A stretch of 64,000 nucleotides of DNA from Ichthyophis bannanicus. Taxonomy: Eukaryota > Chordata > Amphibia > Gymnophiona > Ichthyophiidae. Below the pieces are notes generated by a model. It made no database searches. It saw only the letters and a list, made by a program, of their open reading frames with translations, and had not been told where the DNA came from. Both the position numbers and the translations under genes were made by a program. Positions within the stretch are counted from its first letter, which is position 1, and every line of letters starts with the position of its first letter. The stretch lies in NCBI GenBank assembly GCA_033557465.1, contig CM066035.1, positions 904,673,309-904,737,308 on the forward strand, written 5' to 3'. Positions 54,737-63,507 of this stretch are shown here, in pieces.

Positions 54737-54905
54737 GTGTATCTGAGGCAATGGAGGGTTAAGTGGCTTGCCCAAGGCCACAAGAAGTGGCCATGGGACT
54801 AGAGACCCCAGTCCTTCTCGCCTGAGGTTACTTGTCTCTATGTGGGAATTGAACCCCTTGCCCTCCAACCTGAGGTAACCTGTCCCAACCATTGAGCCAC
54901 TCCTC

Positions 54906-55974
54906 CTGTGGGATCTCAGAACATGCCCAAAAGGGTTGGAATGGGGGCATGTTCAGCAGCGGAGACGTGTATAGCATATTCTGGAAAGGCCCTTGTATAC
55001 TCTGCAATATCCCCACGGACGCCCCTGTTATTCCTGCTTAAAAACTTGGAATAAGGCCAGGACTTAGAAAATATTCTGCTGTGCTCGTTAGTTTGTCTCA
55101 TATAGAAGAATGGTTGTGACAGGTATGTGCTGAACTGATGTGACTGCAATCTAGCAAAACACAAGATGCAGTTATAAAGAAAAGAAAGCAGAGGTGAAGG
55201 AATGTTGTAAATTAAAAAAAAAGCATTAATAACCACCCTTACAGATATTTAAAGAGCAAATGTGTTTATCCTGCCTATGCTGAAATGTGTTGTTTGTGCT
55301 ATAAGAGCTAATCCATGGGATCCTAACAAATCCTGTGTTTTAAAAACTGGGACTGTTGCTGTAAGAATAGTATGTGAGTGAGTCTGGAAACAAATCATGT
55401 TGGAATGAGAAAGGGAGATCATATGTGTAGTCCTGGGACATCATACCATTATGGTATAGCAGCTGTCAGCTGTTGGCAGAATGATGTCTTTTGTGACTGC
55501 AAATAAGAGTGTTTGGTTGGGGGGTAGCACAGGAAGATCTGGTGTGCTGATCTGCAGTTCAGGTGGCCATGAATGACTGGCTGGTACCTGGACCATATGG
55601 ATGGCTGCAGGTGCCAGTGTGATAGGGCAATCCTACAACAGCTGTGCCATGCACTGGGAGACATGACTGATGTTGTGCCAACATCCTCCAGATTGTGCCA
55701 TGAGGCCTCCATCCTTCCCCAGTTCAGGATCTACGCAAGCTGCGAAAGCGGTGATATATCTGGAGTCTGGCTACTTGGTATGATGGCACCGGGATCTCAC
55801 CTCCCATGCCCACACAGCTCTGACCAGGGGAGCAGTGCCACAAAGCAGACTGTGGGAAAGCAGACAGGGTTGCCCCACAGAGAGCGGATGCACACAGACT
55901 GATACATGCCATGATGGGACAGGTGTAGCTACTGTGAGAAATGCCAGTACACAGATATGTGGGAATCAGATGCC
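54906..55974. other. No recognised feature
   Basis: Short frames only; nothing supported. Confidence 0.35.
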
Positions 55975-56245
55975 GTATTTATTTAACTATGCTTATATAC
56001 GGCTTTTCTACCAGTCAGCGTGGAGTACATTCAGGTACTGTATAGATATCTTGTTCCCTTGTCCCCAAAGGGTTCACAATCGATGTTTTTGTACCTGAAG
56101 TGACAGAGGGTTAAGTGGCTTGCTCAAGTCCACAAGGAGCACCTGTGGGACTAGAAACCCCAGTCCTTCCAGCCCAAGGTTGCTGTTTTCTAGCAGGATT
56201 CAAACCCTTAGCCCTGCGGCCTGAGGTAACTCGCACGGCCGCCAC
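55975..56245 (-). mobile_element. tRNA-headed SINE, complete
   Basis: On the minus strand: head region with AGTTACCTCAGGCC, B-box-like GGGTTTGAATCC, TCCCACAGGTGCTCCTTG and the AAGCCGTATATAAGC tail with AAATAAATA. The first bases of the head are degraded. It is used here as an unbroken reference for the copy at 53080. Confidence 0.75.
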
Positions 56246-56249
56246 TACT

Positions 56250-56875
56250 ACAACAACATCTGATCATTTGTATAATGCTAAAAGGAATACGCAGCTCTGC
56301 AAAGACACACATAAAAGATGGGCCCTGCTCAGCAGAGCTTCCAATCTGGTCAAGACAGACGATATAGCAGCTGTGGACAGGAATGGCAGATCAGATGCTA
56401 AAGCGGCAACGAAGAGGCGAGCGCCCAGCCTGGATTTGGGAAGGGCCAGAGAAGAAGCCTGATGCACAGACTCAGGTAGTTTGTTCCAGCCATAGGGAGC
56501 AGCAAGGTGAAAGGAACGAAGTCCGGAGTTGGCAGTAGAAGTGGAGGGCACAGATAGCAGGGATCTGACAGAAGAGTGGCGTTCCCGAGGAGGGGTACAG
56601 GGAGGAATAAAAAGGGGAAGGTAGTGAGGAGCTGCAGAATGAAGGCACTTATAGGCCATAGGCACAAATAGGGCTTGCCTTTGTTGCTCAGCATTATGAT
56701 GCATCCTTTGGGGAACTGCAATGTTAGTTTTGGGATTTGTGCACTTGGTAAGGGTCCATCCTTGGCAGCTTAAAGCATGTTTGTAGAGATGACCAAGGTA
56801 GGACTCACTGGGGCCAGTTCCTAATGCCAAGCACCATTTGTTGCAAGGTAGGACTCCTCTTCGCTCCTCCATGCC
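56250..56875 (-). pseudogene. LINE (L2/CR1-like) C-terminal coding and 3' end
   Basis: A minus-strand frame (56872-56264) encodes HSSVRSLLSVPS, then AAPYGWNKLPESVHQ and SLALPKSRLGARL, comparable to the C-terminus of the LINE at 7880. The stop is followed by a 3' UTR-like sequence with AGGGCCCATCTTTTATG and TGCAGAGCTGCG. It is 5' truncated, with no other reverse transcriptase motif present. Confidence 0.68.
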
Positions 56876-56969
56876 CTGCTGCTCATACCTGGAACTAAGG
56901 TGCCTTTCCCCCCAATTCGGATAACAAGTATCCCAGATTTACCTGCCAAAAACTTTGGCAATCTTACAG

Positions 56970-57125
56970 TTTAATTTTATTTGATATAATTTTATTTTAT
57001 TTATTTTATTTAACAGTATTTCTATACCGCCTTCTCCTTCAATCAAGGCGGTTTCCACGGCAAACAATCAAGGAGTGTTCGATGCCTAGAACCATAGCAA
57101 TTAGGTGGTTACAAAGTATAGTATA
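56970..57125 (-). mobile_element. L2-type tail fragment
   Basis: Minus strand: GGAAACCGCCTTGATTG, GGCGGTATAGAAATACTG and AAATAAAATAAAA. A fragment of SINE or L2 3' end. Confidence 0.6.
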
Positions 57126-57359
57126 TTAGAACAGTGAGATAGCTTGGAGATAGGCAGTAATAGATTGCAATATGATATGATATCAGTAAAGTGCAACTTT
57201 ATAACAGCATAGTCAAACATTCAAATAACAGATAGGATACCCACAATGTCAGCTGCATTTGCTACAGCAATGTTTTTCAGGCAGGTCCTGGTAAACCCCC
57301 CCCCCTCCCCTAGGCAGTCTGGTTTTTAGGATATCCACAAAGCAATATGCATAAAAACT
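57126..57359. other. Unclassified; possible hAT MITE remnant
   Basis: GGTTTTTAGGATATCCACAA and AATATGCATAAAAAC at 57320-57353 resemble the interior of the MITE at 35140. No ends are visible. Confidence 0.3.
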
Positions 57360-57870
57360 ATCAATTCGCTTTTTCTGCTGCGGCCCCGGCACATTGGAAT
57401 GACTTGCCGGGCCACCTCCGCACAGAATTAAATTTCAAGTGCTAAAAAAACAAACAAACCTCTGAAAACCTTCTTTTTTAGGACTGCCCTTAGCTTACCT
57501 GAGTCGCTCTTCTGGTGCAACACCCCCCTTTGGGCATGGTAAGGACAGCCCTATAGTCTAAGCAGGGAACCGTGTGTATTTATCTTTATGTCTTATTCCT
57601 TTTGCCTGTCTTTTCTATGCGCTTCCTCTCTCTCCTATACTGTCCTGTCTACACTATGGAGTTCCTTTCACTTCATGACGTTAAAGTAGGTTTTCCACGC
57701 AGGTCCGTCAGGTGGGCCTGGGATTCGGCACTCTCCTCCTGGTCAGCACCTGGGGTGGGCTACACCCATCGCCCCGCTCTTGCTACGCCACTGCCCCTTG
57801 TGACCTTGTGCAAGACATTTCACCCTCCATTACCTGATTGTAAGCTCTCTGGGGACAGGGAAATCCTCAA
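57360..57870 (+). pseudogene. Degenerate LINE 3' end
   Basis: The plus strand encodes AAAPAHWNDLPGHLRTE at about 57376-57430, the usual AxxxWNxLP motif near the C-terminus of L2-type reverse transcriptases. A 3' UTR-like GATTGTAAGCTCTCTGGGG is seen at about 57837. Stops and indels are common. Confidence 0.5.
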
Positions 57871-58132
57871 ATGTAGCTACTGCTGGAAAGGGAAGGGGAA
57901 TATTGAGGTGTGGGCTAACCCCAAATAATAAAGGGCCAATCTTCAGCTGCCGCGGCTGGCGTTTTTTGAAAAGCACCTGCTGTGGTAGCCAAAAGGGAAT
58001 CTGGGTATTCAGCATCACTATCTGGATAGTGTCCAACCTTAAACATCTCGTAAAAAATGTGCTGACCGGCACCACTGTCTGGGTAGTGGCAATAGGAACA
58101 AAGGAATAGATACCAAGACTGGCAGTATTTTC

Positions 58133-58217
58133 AGGTTTGTAAAACCCCTTTTATTGTCCCATATGCGTTTCGGCCTCTCGGCCTTCTTCAGGGGATATAG
58201 CATGAGGGAGCAAACCT
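58133..58217 (-). ncRNA. Hammerhead-ribozyme-like motif
   Basis: On the minus strand: outer stem AGGTTTG (58217-58211), inner CCC, the box CTGAAGA (58191-58185), a stem II AGGCC-GAGA-GGCC, the box GAAA (58171-58168) and C, then ATATGGGACAATAAAA, GGGG (58148-58145) pairing with the CCC run, and the outer stem partner CAAACCT (58139-58133). The CTGANGA and GAAA boxes and stem II are perfect; a convincing stem III and cleavage site are not. It sits in a non-coding AT-rich region. Confidence 0.4.
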
Positions 58218-58430
58218 CGAAAGAACACAATCATAAATAAAACAAACCGTCAGAATTAATTAATAAAACAATGAACGAATGAAATCAAATAATAAATAAA
58301 ATCAATAAATATGAAATCATACAAATTAATATAATAACTAAAAACACCATTTGACAAAATATGATAGGTAAACATTAAAATCAAATAAAATTTCCAATGA
58401 GATCATAAAACATAACACGTATATATGTAT
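58218..58430. other. AT-rich flank of the LTR element
   Basis: Many AATAAAT words and no gene. The last four bases before the LTR, GTAT (58427-58430), would be the target duplication; the other side lies outside the window. Confidence 0.5.
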
Positions 58431-59817
58431 TGTAACACCTATAGTCCCAGCAGGGCTGTGGTATAGGCAGTTAGCCAAGCTATTAAGTCACCTGACCTTG
58501 TATTGGAAAGGAGTGTAGTCGTGGATCCAAGTGGTCAAGGTTCAAAAGGATTTTATTTCCCCTCCCGGGGTTTATGGATTTTCAAAAACATCAACAACAG
58601 AAGTAAAACTTAGGATACAAAACTGGATGAACTTAAAGGTAGCAAACTTGCTTTCAAATGTAACAGAAACTGAATAATTATAGCAGGCAGCTGATAATCT
58701 CTTCTTAACCTTTTGTACTAGTTTACAACAAAGAAGGATTCTCATCAGCTATCATTAGAGAGCATTCCATTTCTTCCAAGCCTGGATTCAAACAGCTATC
58801 TTCTGTGATCATTGGCTCAATATCACTGTCCTGTGAACAATCAGCCTGCGTATATCTTTGCTCTATATCTTCTCCTGGGTTTCTCAAATAGTCATAGTCA
58901 GTACAAGGCAAGTAATTACCATTTACTTTATAATGGCAAGGCAGAGAAACACACTTCCTGGAATAACGTTTCCCTCTGTTAACTGCTGGCTCTCGGCTAC
59001 TCCCATTTACTGGTAGCTCACAGCACTGCTCTTTATAATGAACAGGTTTCTCTCTTATCACTCTGTGCCTTGGTTTATCTGGTATATAATTGTCTGTCTC
59101 ATCCATGCAAACATTTTCAATATCCCAGTTTCCCTCAACGTTCTGAGACCGCTTCTTACAAGCCTGCTTCTCAAACACACATGGCTTTTTCACTGTCTCA
59201 CGTCTCTCCCATTCAAGTAGGTGTTGAGGAATTCCTCTCTGTATCAGATGTGGATATTTCTTTTGACTAACCTGCCAAGGGGAACCTTTTCTAGTTCCTG
59301 GTGTAGAACTCTTTTGTAGCTTTCTGACTGGAACTGCAGGGGGTTCAAACTCCGTCTCTGAGAAGTCTGAGCTTGCTTCAGAATCACTCAGCACTTCTCC
59401 CTCATGGCAGCTTCTGACGTTACAACACCCTCTGTAACTTCCTCTGAAGTCTCCCGTGTAACTTCCTTTGGAGTTTCCTGTTCCACTGGTCCTATCAGGT
59501 CTCTGAGTTCTCTGGGTCCTCCCTGAACTTCTTTCTGAGCTCCCGGTCCTCTCTGAGCTCCTCGTTCTCTCTGTGCTATCAGCTGTTTTCTCTACACATT
59601 TTTTATAATGCCCTAGGGGCGTGTCTTCCCTCACGTGGAAGTTGTCCTCTCCCTCTAATGAGAGGTGTTTCCTAACTAGGCACGGCTGCAGATCCTGTGC
59701 CTGCCTGGGTTGCTTATGGCAACAGAAATGCTTCTGATCTGCCTGCCTGTCAGAACCTAGCCTGTTTGCATCAGGTTTTTGTCTATTTAAAGCAAGGGAC
59801 AGATCTGCTGTGTTACA
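58431..59817 (-). repeat. 3' LTR (1387 bp) with coding capacity
   Basis: The ends are TGTAACACC and TGTGTTACA, inverted repeats of 8 bp. In sense (minus) orientation the LTR starts TGTAACACAGCAG right after the polypurine tract. A poly-A signal GGAAATAAAATCC lies at about 58550-58562. Residues 1130-1493 of the element's long frame are encoded within it, to a stop at 58723. Confidence 0.9.
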
Positions 59818-62800
59818 TATCCCCCTCCTTAAGTTATTACACGCTGCTGACGTCCTCGTCGGACAGCGTGTAATTCTACTGAGGGCATCGGCGTTGCCAT
59901 GCAACTTCCCGGCTCGGTGTTGCACTTCGAAATGAAAGGCCTGCAAGGCCAAGTGCCACCTTGTAAGGCGGGCGTTATTATTGCGCATCTGGCTGAGCCA
60001 TTTTAAGGGTGCGTGGTCAGTTACCAACGTAAATTTTCGGCCGGTTAAGTAGAACCTCAAAGTCTCTATTGCCCACTTAATGGCCAAGCATTCCCGCTCC
60101 ACCGTTGAATATTTCTGTTCTGCACTGGATAGCTTTCTACTTAAATACGTAACCGGGTGTTCCACCCCTCCGAATCTCTGAGACATGACCGCCCCTAGTC
60201 CTGTCTCAGAGGCATCTGTTTGGACAATAAAAGGTAATTTAAAATCGACTCCTCTCAATACAGGGGCCTGACATAACTTCTCCTTTAAGGAGACAAATGC
60301 TTCTTCCGCCTCCGGAGTCCACCGTATCTTATTAGGGGCATTCTTTTTTATCATCCCTGTAAAAATGCAACTTTCCTCTGCAAATCTAGGGATAAATCGC
60401 CGATAGTATCCTATCAGCCCCAGGAAGCTACGAACCTGCTTCTTATCCACCGGTTGTGGGAAATTCCGCACACTTTCTAGCTTGTCAGCTAGTGGCTTTA
60501 CTATACCATTCCCCGCTACGTGCCCTAAATACTTGGCCTCCCTAGCTCCGAAAAGGCATTTTTTTGGGTTTAGGGTGAGGCCTGCCTTTCGCATGGCTCG
60601 TAATACTCCCTCAATTCGGTCCAAATGTTCCTGCCATGTGCTACTATGGATAATTACGTCGTCCATGTAGGCCAGAGCGTATTCTTGGTGCGGCCTCAGA
60701 ACTTGGTCAATTAAACGCTGACAGGTGGCTGCCGCACCATGTAGCCCAAAGGGCATACGTCGGAACTGGTATAGGCCTATTGGTGTGGAAAAAGCTGTTT
60801 TGGGCTTAGAATCCCTTGTCAACGGGATTTGCCAGTATCCTTTCGTTAGATCGAGGGTCGTAAGGAATTTAGCCTGCCCTAGACGATCTAATAAATCATC
60901 TATCCTTGGCATGGGGTACGCGTCAAATTGGGAAATTGCATTAATTTGTCTAAAATCAATACAAAAACGAAGCGTACCGTCGGGTTTGGGAACTAGGACT
61001 ATGGGGCTGGACCACGGGCTATGGGATTCTTCTATGATACCCATTTCTACCATCTCTTTTACTTGTGTGATAACCTCGTTTTTCTTAGCCTCGGGCAGGC
61101 GATATGGGCGCTGCCGGATGATTTTCCCCGGGGTAGTGATGACCTCGTGCGCTACCAAACGTGTTTCGCCGGGCACGGCGGTGAGGACGTCAGAATACTT
61201 TCTTAGTACCCGGGTTAATTCCCCCTGTTGGTGCTCGGACAGGTCCGACCCTGTTCGCAGCTCCGGTCGTTCCCTCCAATCTGAGGGTTGTGGCCCTAAG
61301 TCCTCCTCCCTCCTTTCTTCTGCTATAGCTGCTAAGCTTTTTACATCTTTTATCCCAGTGGAGCCAAATCCACCTGTTCCTCGAGTGGTGGGAGCTAGGG
61401 AAGGTACCTCTTCCACTAAAGGGAACCCTACACGCTCACATATGAGTTGGGCGATCCTTTCGCCCCTTTTAACTACAAAATCTTCTTTTCCAAAATTAAA
61501 AAGAAGAACCTTAACCTCACCCCGGTAATCGGGGTCTATCACCCCTGCCCCCACGTCAATAAAATGTTGAGTCGCCAGACCCGACCGGGGCGCTATACGA
61601 CCATAGCATCCTTCGGGGGTTTGAATTTTTATGCCAGTGCACACTAGGGTCTTTCCTCCCTTGGGAATCATAATATCCTCACTGCTATACAGGTCATACC
61701 CAGCTGAGGCTTCAGTGGCTCTTTGAGGGCTTTTTGCGTGCGAGGATATTTTTGCAAATTTTAAGACAAATTTCTTTTTAGCTGGGGCTACCATCTCCGT
61801 TCGGGGTTTTCCAGATAATGGCTTTGGGATCTTTTGGGCAAGGGCTTCTATTTTGGGGGTCTTAGGCAGTACCCTACCTTCACCTAGAGGCTCTTCCTGG
61901 CTCAGGCCTATCTTCCTTTCCAGACCCTTTCCCATTTCCTCTTTAAATGGGGGCCAGTCCCGCCCTAAAACCACCCCATAGGGAAGTTGGGGGACAACAG
62001 CCATTAGCACCATCCCTACTGTATCTAACCCAGTCACACACATCTCGTACATCGGATAATAGGAGGAAGCTCCGTGAACACACCTTACTTTCACACTTCC
62101 ATTTAAATTATTCCCTACAGAAGGATTATGTGTCTGAATGGCTTCCCACATTTTGCGGGAGACCATGCTCTGGTCTGCTCCTGTGTCTAGAAGTGCGGTA
62201 GCCTTTACCCCTTCTACCAGAACATCCACCAGAAACTCTCCATCAGTGTGTTTCTCTCCTCCAGATATCAGGACAACATTTGCTTTACAATCTCTTTGCA
62301 TGTGCCCTTTTCCTCCACATTGAAAACATTTTAACATTTCATACTTCATCACATTTCTCCTAGGTACATCCTGGTTATAAGCTCTTCCTGTCCCTGACAT
62401 TCGTTCTCTACCTGTGACCTTCAACAGGTGACCTTGAGAAGCTCCAGCTATTTCTGCTTCAAAATAGCAGTCTGTCAGCTCCACTGCTTCTCCAGTAGAT
62501 TTGCACCTTTGCAATAATAGGAAGGCTTTTACATCTGGTGGCACAGCCTCAAAATATTGCTCCAAAATTACAGCGTCTACCAGAGACTCTATCGTGGCTG
62601 TTTGAGGAGCAAGCCATTTTGATGCTAGGCCTGTTAATCTCTGCATCAGGGCCTTTGGTGTCTCTTTAGGTAGGATTTTAGCCTCCCTAAAAAGACGGCG
62701 GTAATGGGTATGGGTTAACCCAAGCCTATCCCTAACTGCTAATTTTAGTTCATGATACTGGGACGCGAGATCAGCGGGCATCGCCTTATATGCTGCTAAA

Positions 62801-63204
62801 GCCTCTCCCCTTAGAGACATGGCGAATCTTACCGCCCACTGGTCTGGCGGCCATTTCGCTGCTACAGCTATCCTTTCGAAAGCCTCTGCATAATCATCAA
62901 AGTTATCAGAGTGTTCTAAAGGTCCTAATGTCAATGCATTGCAGTTCTGTACTCCTACCACAGGGGTCATTGAAACATTGTCCTCCTCTGGGGAGCGCAT
63001 CTTCTTCACCAGAGTGGCAATCAGGTCCAGCAGGGGTTGCTGCTGTGCCGCTACTGCAGTCATAGTCCTCTCTTGTGCTTGCCGCGTCAGCTCGGCTTGG
63101 GCCTGCCATTGGGCCTCCATCCAACTGCATATCTCTTCAGGATCCATTGCAGCGTCTGTGTACCTGCAAGAAAAGAAAAACAAGGCCCACCAAGTGCGGA
63201 ACAA
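58723..63204 (-). CDS. Gag-protease-dUTPase-RT-RNase H polyprotein continuing into the LTR
   Basis: An uninterrupted 1493-codon frame; the likely start is Met20 (MDPEEICSW). Gag: coiled N-terminus, a SCAN-like segment at about 165-250 (HYRRLFREAK, KWLAP, LEQYFEAVP) and a CCHC zinc knuckle (C293, C296, H301, C306). Protease: LLDTGAD, Asp340. dUTPase about 478-617 with all five motifs: AGYDLYS 501-507, PRSGLA 539-544, GAGVIDPDYRG 552-562, GERIAQLI 581-588, RGTGGFGSTG 608-617. Reverse transcriptase: LDLTKGYW with Asp785 and YMDD 846-849. RNase H: Asp997, Glu1038, Asp1063, Asp1106. Residues 1108-1129 cross the polypurine tract. The LTR-encoded part (1130-1493) is first Ser/Thr/Arg-rich (about 1180-1245), then acidic, with several Cys, and has no domain I recognise. 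Integrase is absent. All visible catalytic residues are present, so the copy could be functional in part, with integrase supplied by another element. Confidence 0.92.
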   Translation of the reverse strand: MFRTWWALFFFSCRYTDAAMDPEEICSWMEAQWQAQAELTRQAQERTMTAVAAQQQPLLDLIATLVKKMRSPEEDNVSMTPVVGVQNCNALTLGPLEHSDNFDDYAEAFERIAVAAKWPPDQWAVRFAMSLRGEALAAYKAMPADLASQYHELKLAVRDRLGLTHTHYRRLFREAKILPKETPKALMQRLTGLASKWLAPQTATIESLVDAVILEQYFEAVPPDVKAFLLLQRCKSTGEAVELTDCYFEAEIAGASQGHLLKVTGRERMSGTGRAYNQDVPRRNVMKYEMLKCFQCGGKGHMQRDCKANVVLISGGEKHTDGEFLVDVLVEGVKATALLDTGADQSMVSRKMWEAIQTHNPSVGNNLNGSVKVRCVHGASSYYPMYEMCVTGLDTVGMVLMAVVPQLPYGVVLGRDWPPFKEEMGKGLERKIGLSQEEPLGEGRVLPKTPKIEALAQKIPKPLSGKPRTEMVAPAKKKFVLKFAKISSHAKSPQRATEASAGYDLYSSEDIMIPKGGKTLVCTGIKIQTPEGCYGRIAPRSGLATQHFIDVGAGVIDPDYRGEVKVLLFNFGKEDFVVKRGERIAQLICERVGFPLVEEVPSLAPTTRGTGGFGSTGIKDVKSLAAIAEERREEDLGPQPSDWRERPELRTGSDLSEHQQGELTRVLRKYSDVLTAVPGETRLVAHEVITTPGKIIRQRPYRLPEAKKNEVITQVKEMVEMGIIEESHSPWSSPIVLVPKPDGTLRFCIDFRQINAISQFDAYPMPRIDDLLDRLGQAKFLTTLDLTKGYWQIPLTRDSKPKTAFSTPIGLYQFRRMPFGLHGAAATCQRLIDQVLRPHQEYALAYMDDVIIHSSTWQEHLDRIEGVLRAMRKAGLTLNPKKCLFGAREAKYLGHVAGNGIVKPLADKLESVRNFPQPVDKKQVRSFLGLIGYYRRFIPRFAEESCIFTGMIKKNAPNKIRWTPEAEEAFVSLKEKLCQAPVLRGVDFKLPFIVQTDASETGLGAVMSQRFGGVEHPVTYLSRKLSSAEQKYSTVERECLAIKWAIETLRFYLTGRKFTLVTDHAPLKWLSQMRNNNARLTRWHLALQAFHFEVQHRAGKLHGNADALSRITRCPTRTSAACNNLRRGICNTADLSLALNRQKPDANRLGSDRQADQKHFCCHKQPRQAQDLQPCLVRKHLSLEGEDNFHVREDTPLGHYKKCVEKTADSTERTRSSERTGSSERSSGRTQRTQRPDRTSGTGNSKGSYTGDFRGSYRGCCNVRSCHEGEVLSDSEASSDFSETEFEPPAVPVRKLQKSSTPGTRKGSPWQVSQKKYPHLIQRGIPQHLLEWERRETVKKPCVFEKQACKKRSQNVEGNWDIENVCMDETDNYIPDKPRHRVIREKPVHYKEQCCELPVNGSSREPAVNRGKRYSRKCVSLPCHYKVNGNYLPCTDYDYLRNPGEDIEQRYTQADCSQDSDIEPMITEDSCLNPGLEEMECSLMIADENPSLL

Positions 63205-63507
63205 TTTTTTTTTGTCCCCTCTCTACTACTTGGCTAGGTTTTATCTTTCCCTCTTTTTTTTTTCTCCCCTTTTCTCACCAATCCTCGCCACCCGTGCCCA
63301 GTCACTTATACCTGAACACGGTGCAGGATCTCACTTTGAGAAAAGGCTCCCTCTGGTCAGCTCAGGATGTAGAAATCCACTCCGTGCCACTTCAGTACAG
63401 ATTTTCCTCTTTTTTTTTTCAAATCAGCTGTATCCACTCAAGAAGCTTTGTAGTGTTCTGTGCTGTAGTTTTTTTTTTTCAAAAATCCAAGAACGACGCC
63501 ATTTTCT
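63148..63507 (-). other. Leader and candidate primer-binding site
   Basis: Immediately inside the 5' LTR the minus strand reads AGAAAATGGCGTCGTTCTTG. The TGG six bases in would suit the CCA end of a tRNA, as in most LTR elements, but I cannot name the tRNA. The rest of the leader is T-rich on the plus strand (63241-63270, 63409-63420, 63470-63480) and precedes the start codon. Confidence 0.5.

Larger units (their letters stand above)
53080..54905 (-). mobile_element. tRNA-headed SINE, split by a CR1 LINE
   Basis: The SINE tail (53080-53171: AAGCAGTATATAAGC on the minus strand with AAATAAA) and head (54737-54905: GGAGTGGCTCAATGGTTGG, B-box-like GGGTTCAATTCCCAC) belong to one minus-strand SINE interrupted by the CR1 at about 53172-54736. 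Comparison with the unbroken copy at 55975-56245 supports this. Confidence 0.75.

Noticed and set aside
58218..58430. Part of the gypsy element
   Set aside because: The TGTAACAC/GTGTTACA terminal repeats put the LTR edge at 58431.
61350..61780. A host dUTPase gene
   Set aside because: It is in frame with protease and reverse transcriptase, without introns or its own start.
62430..62720. A host SCAN-domain zinc-finger gene
   Set aside because: The SCAN-like segment is inside a Gag followed by a zinc knuckle, protease and reverse transcriptase between LTRs.
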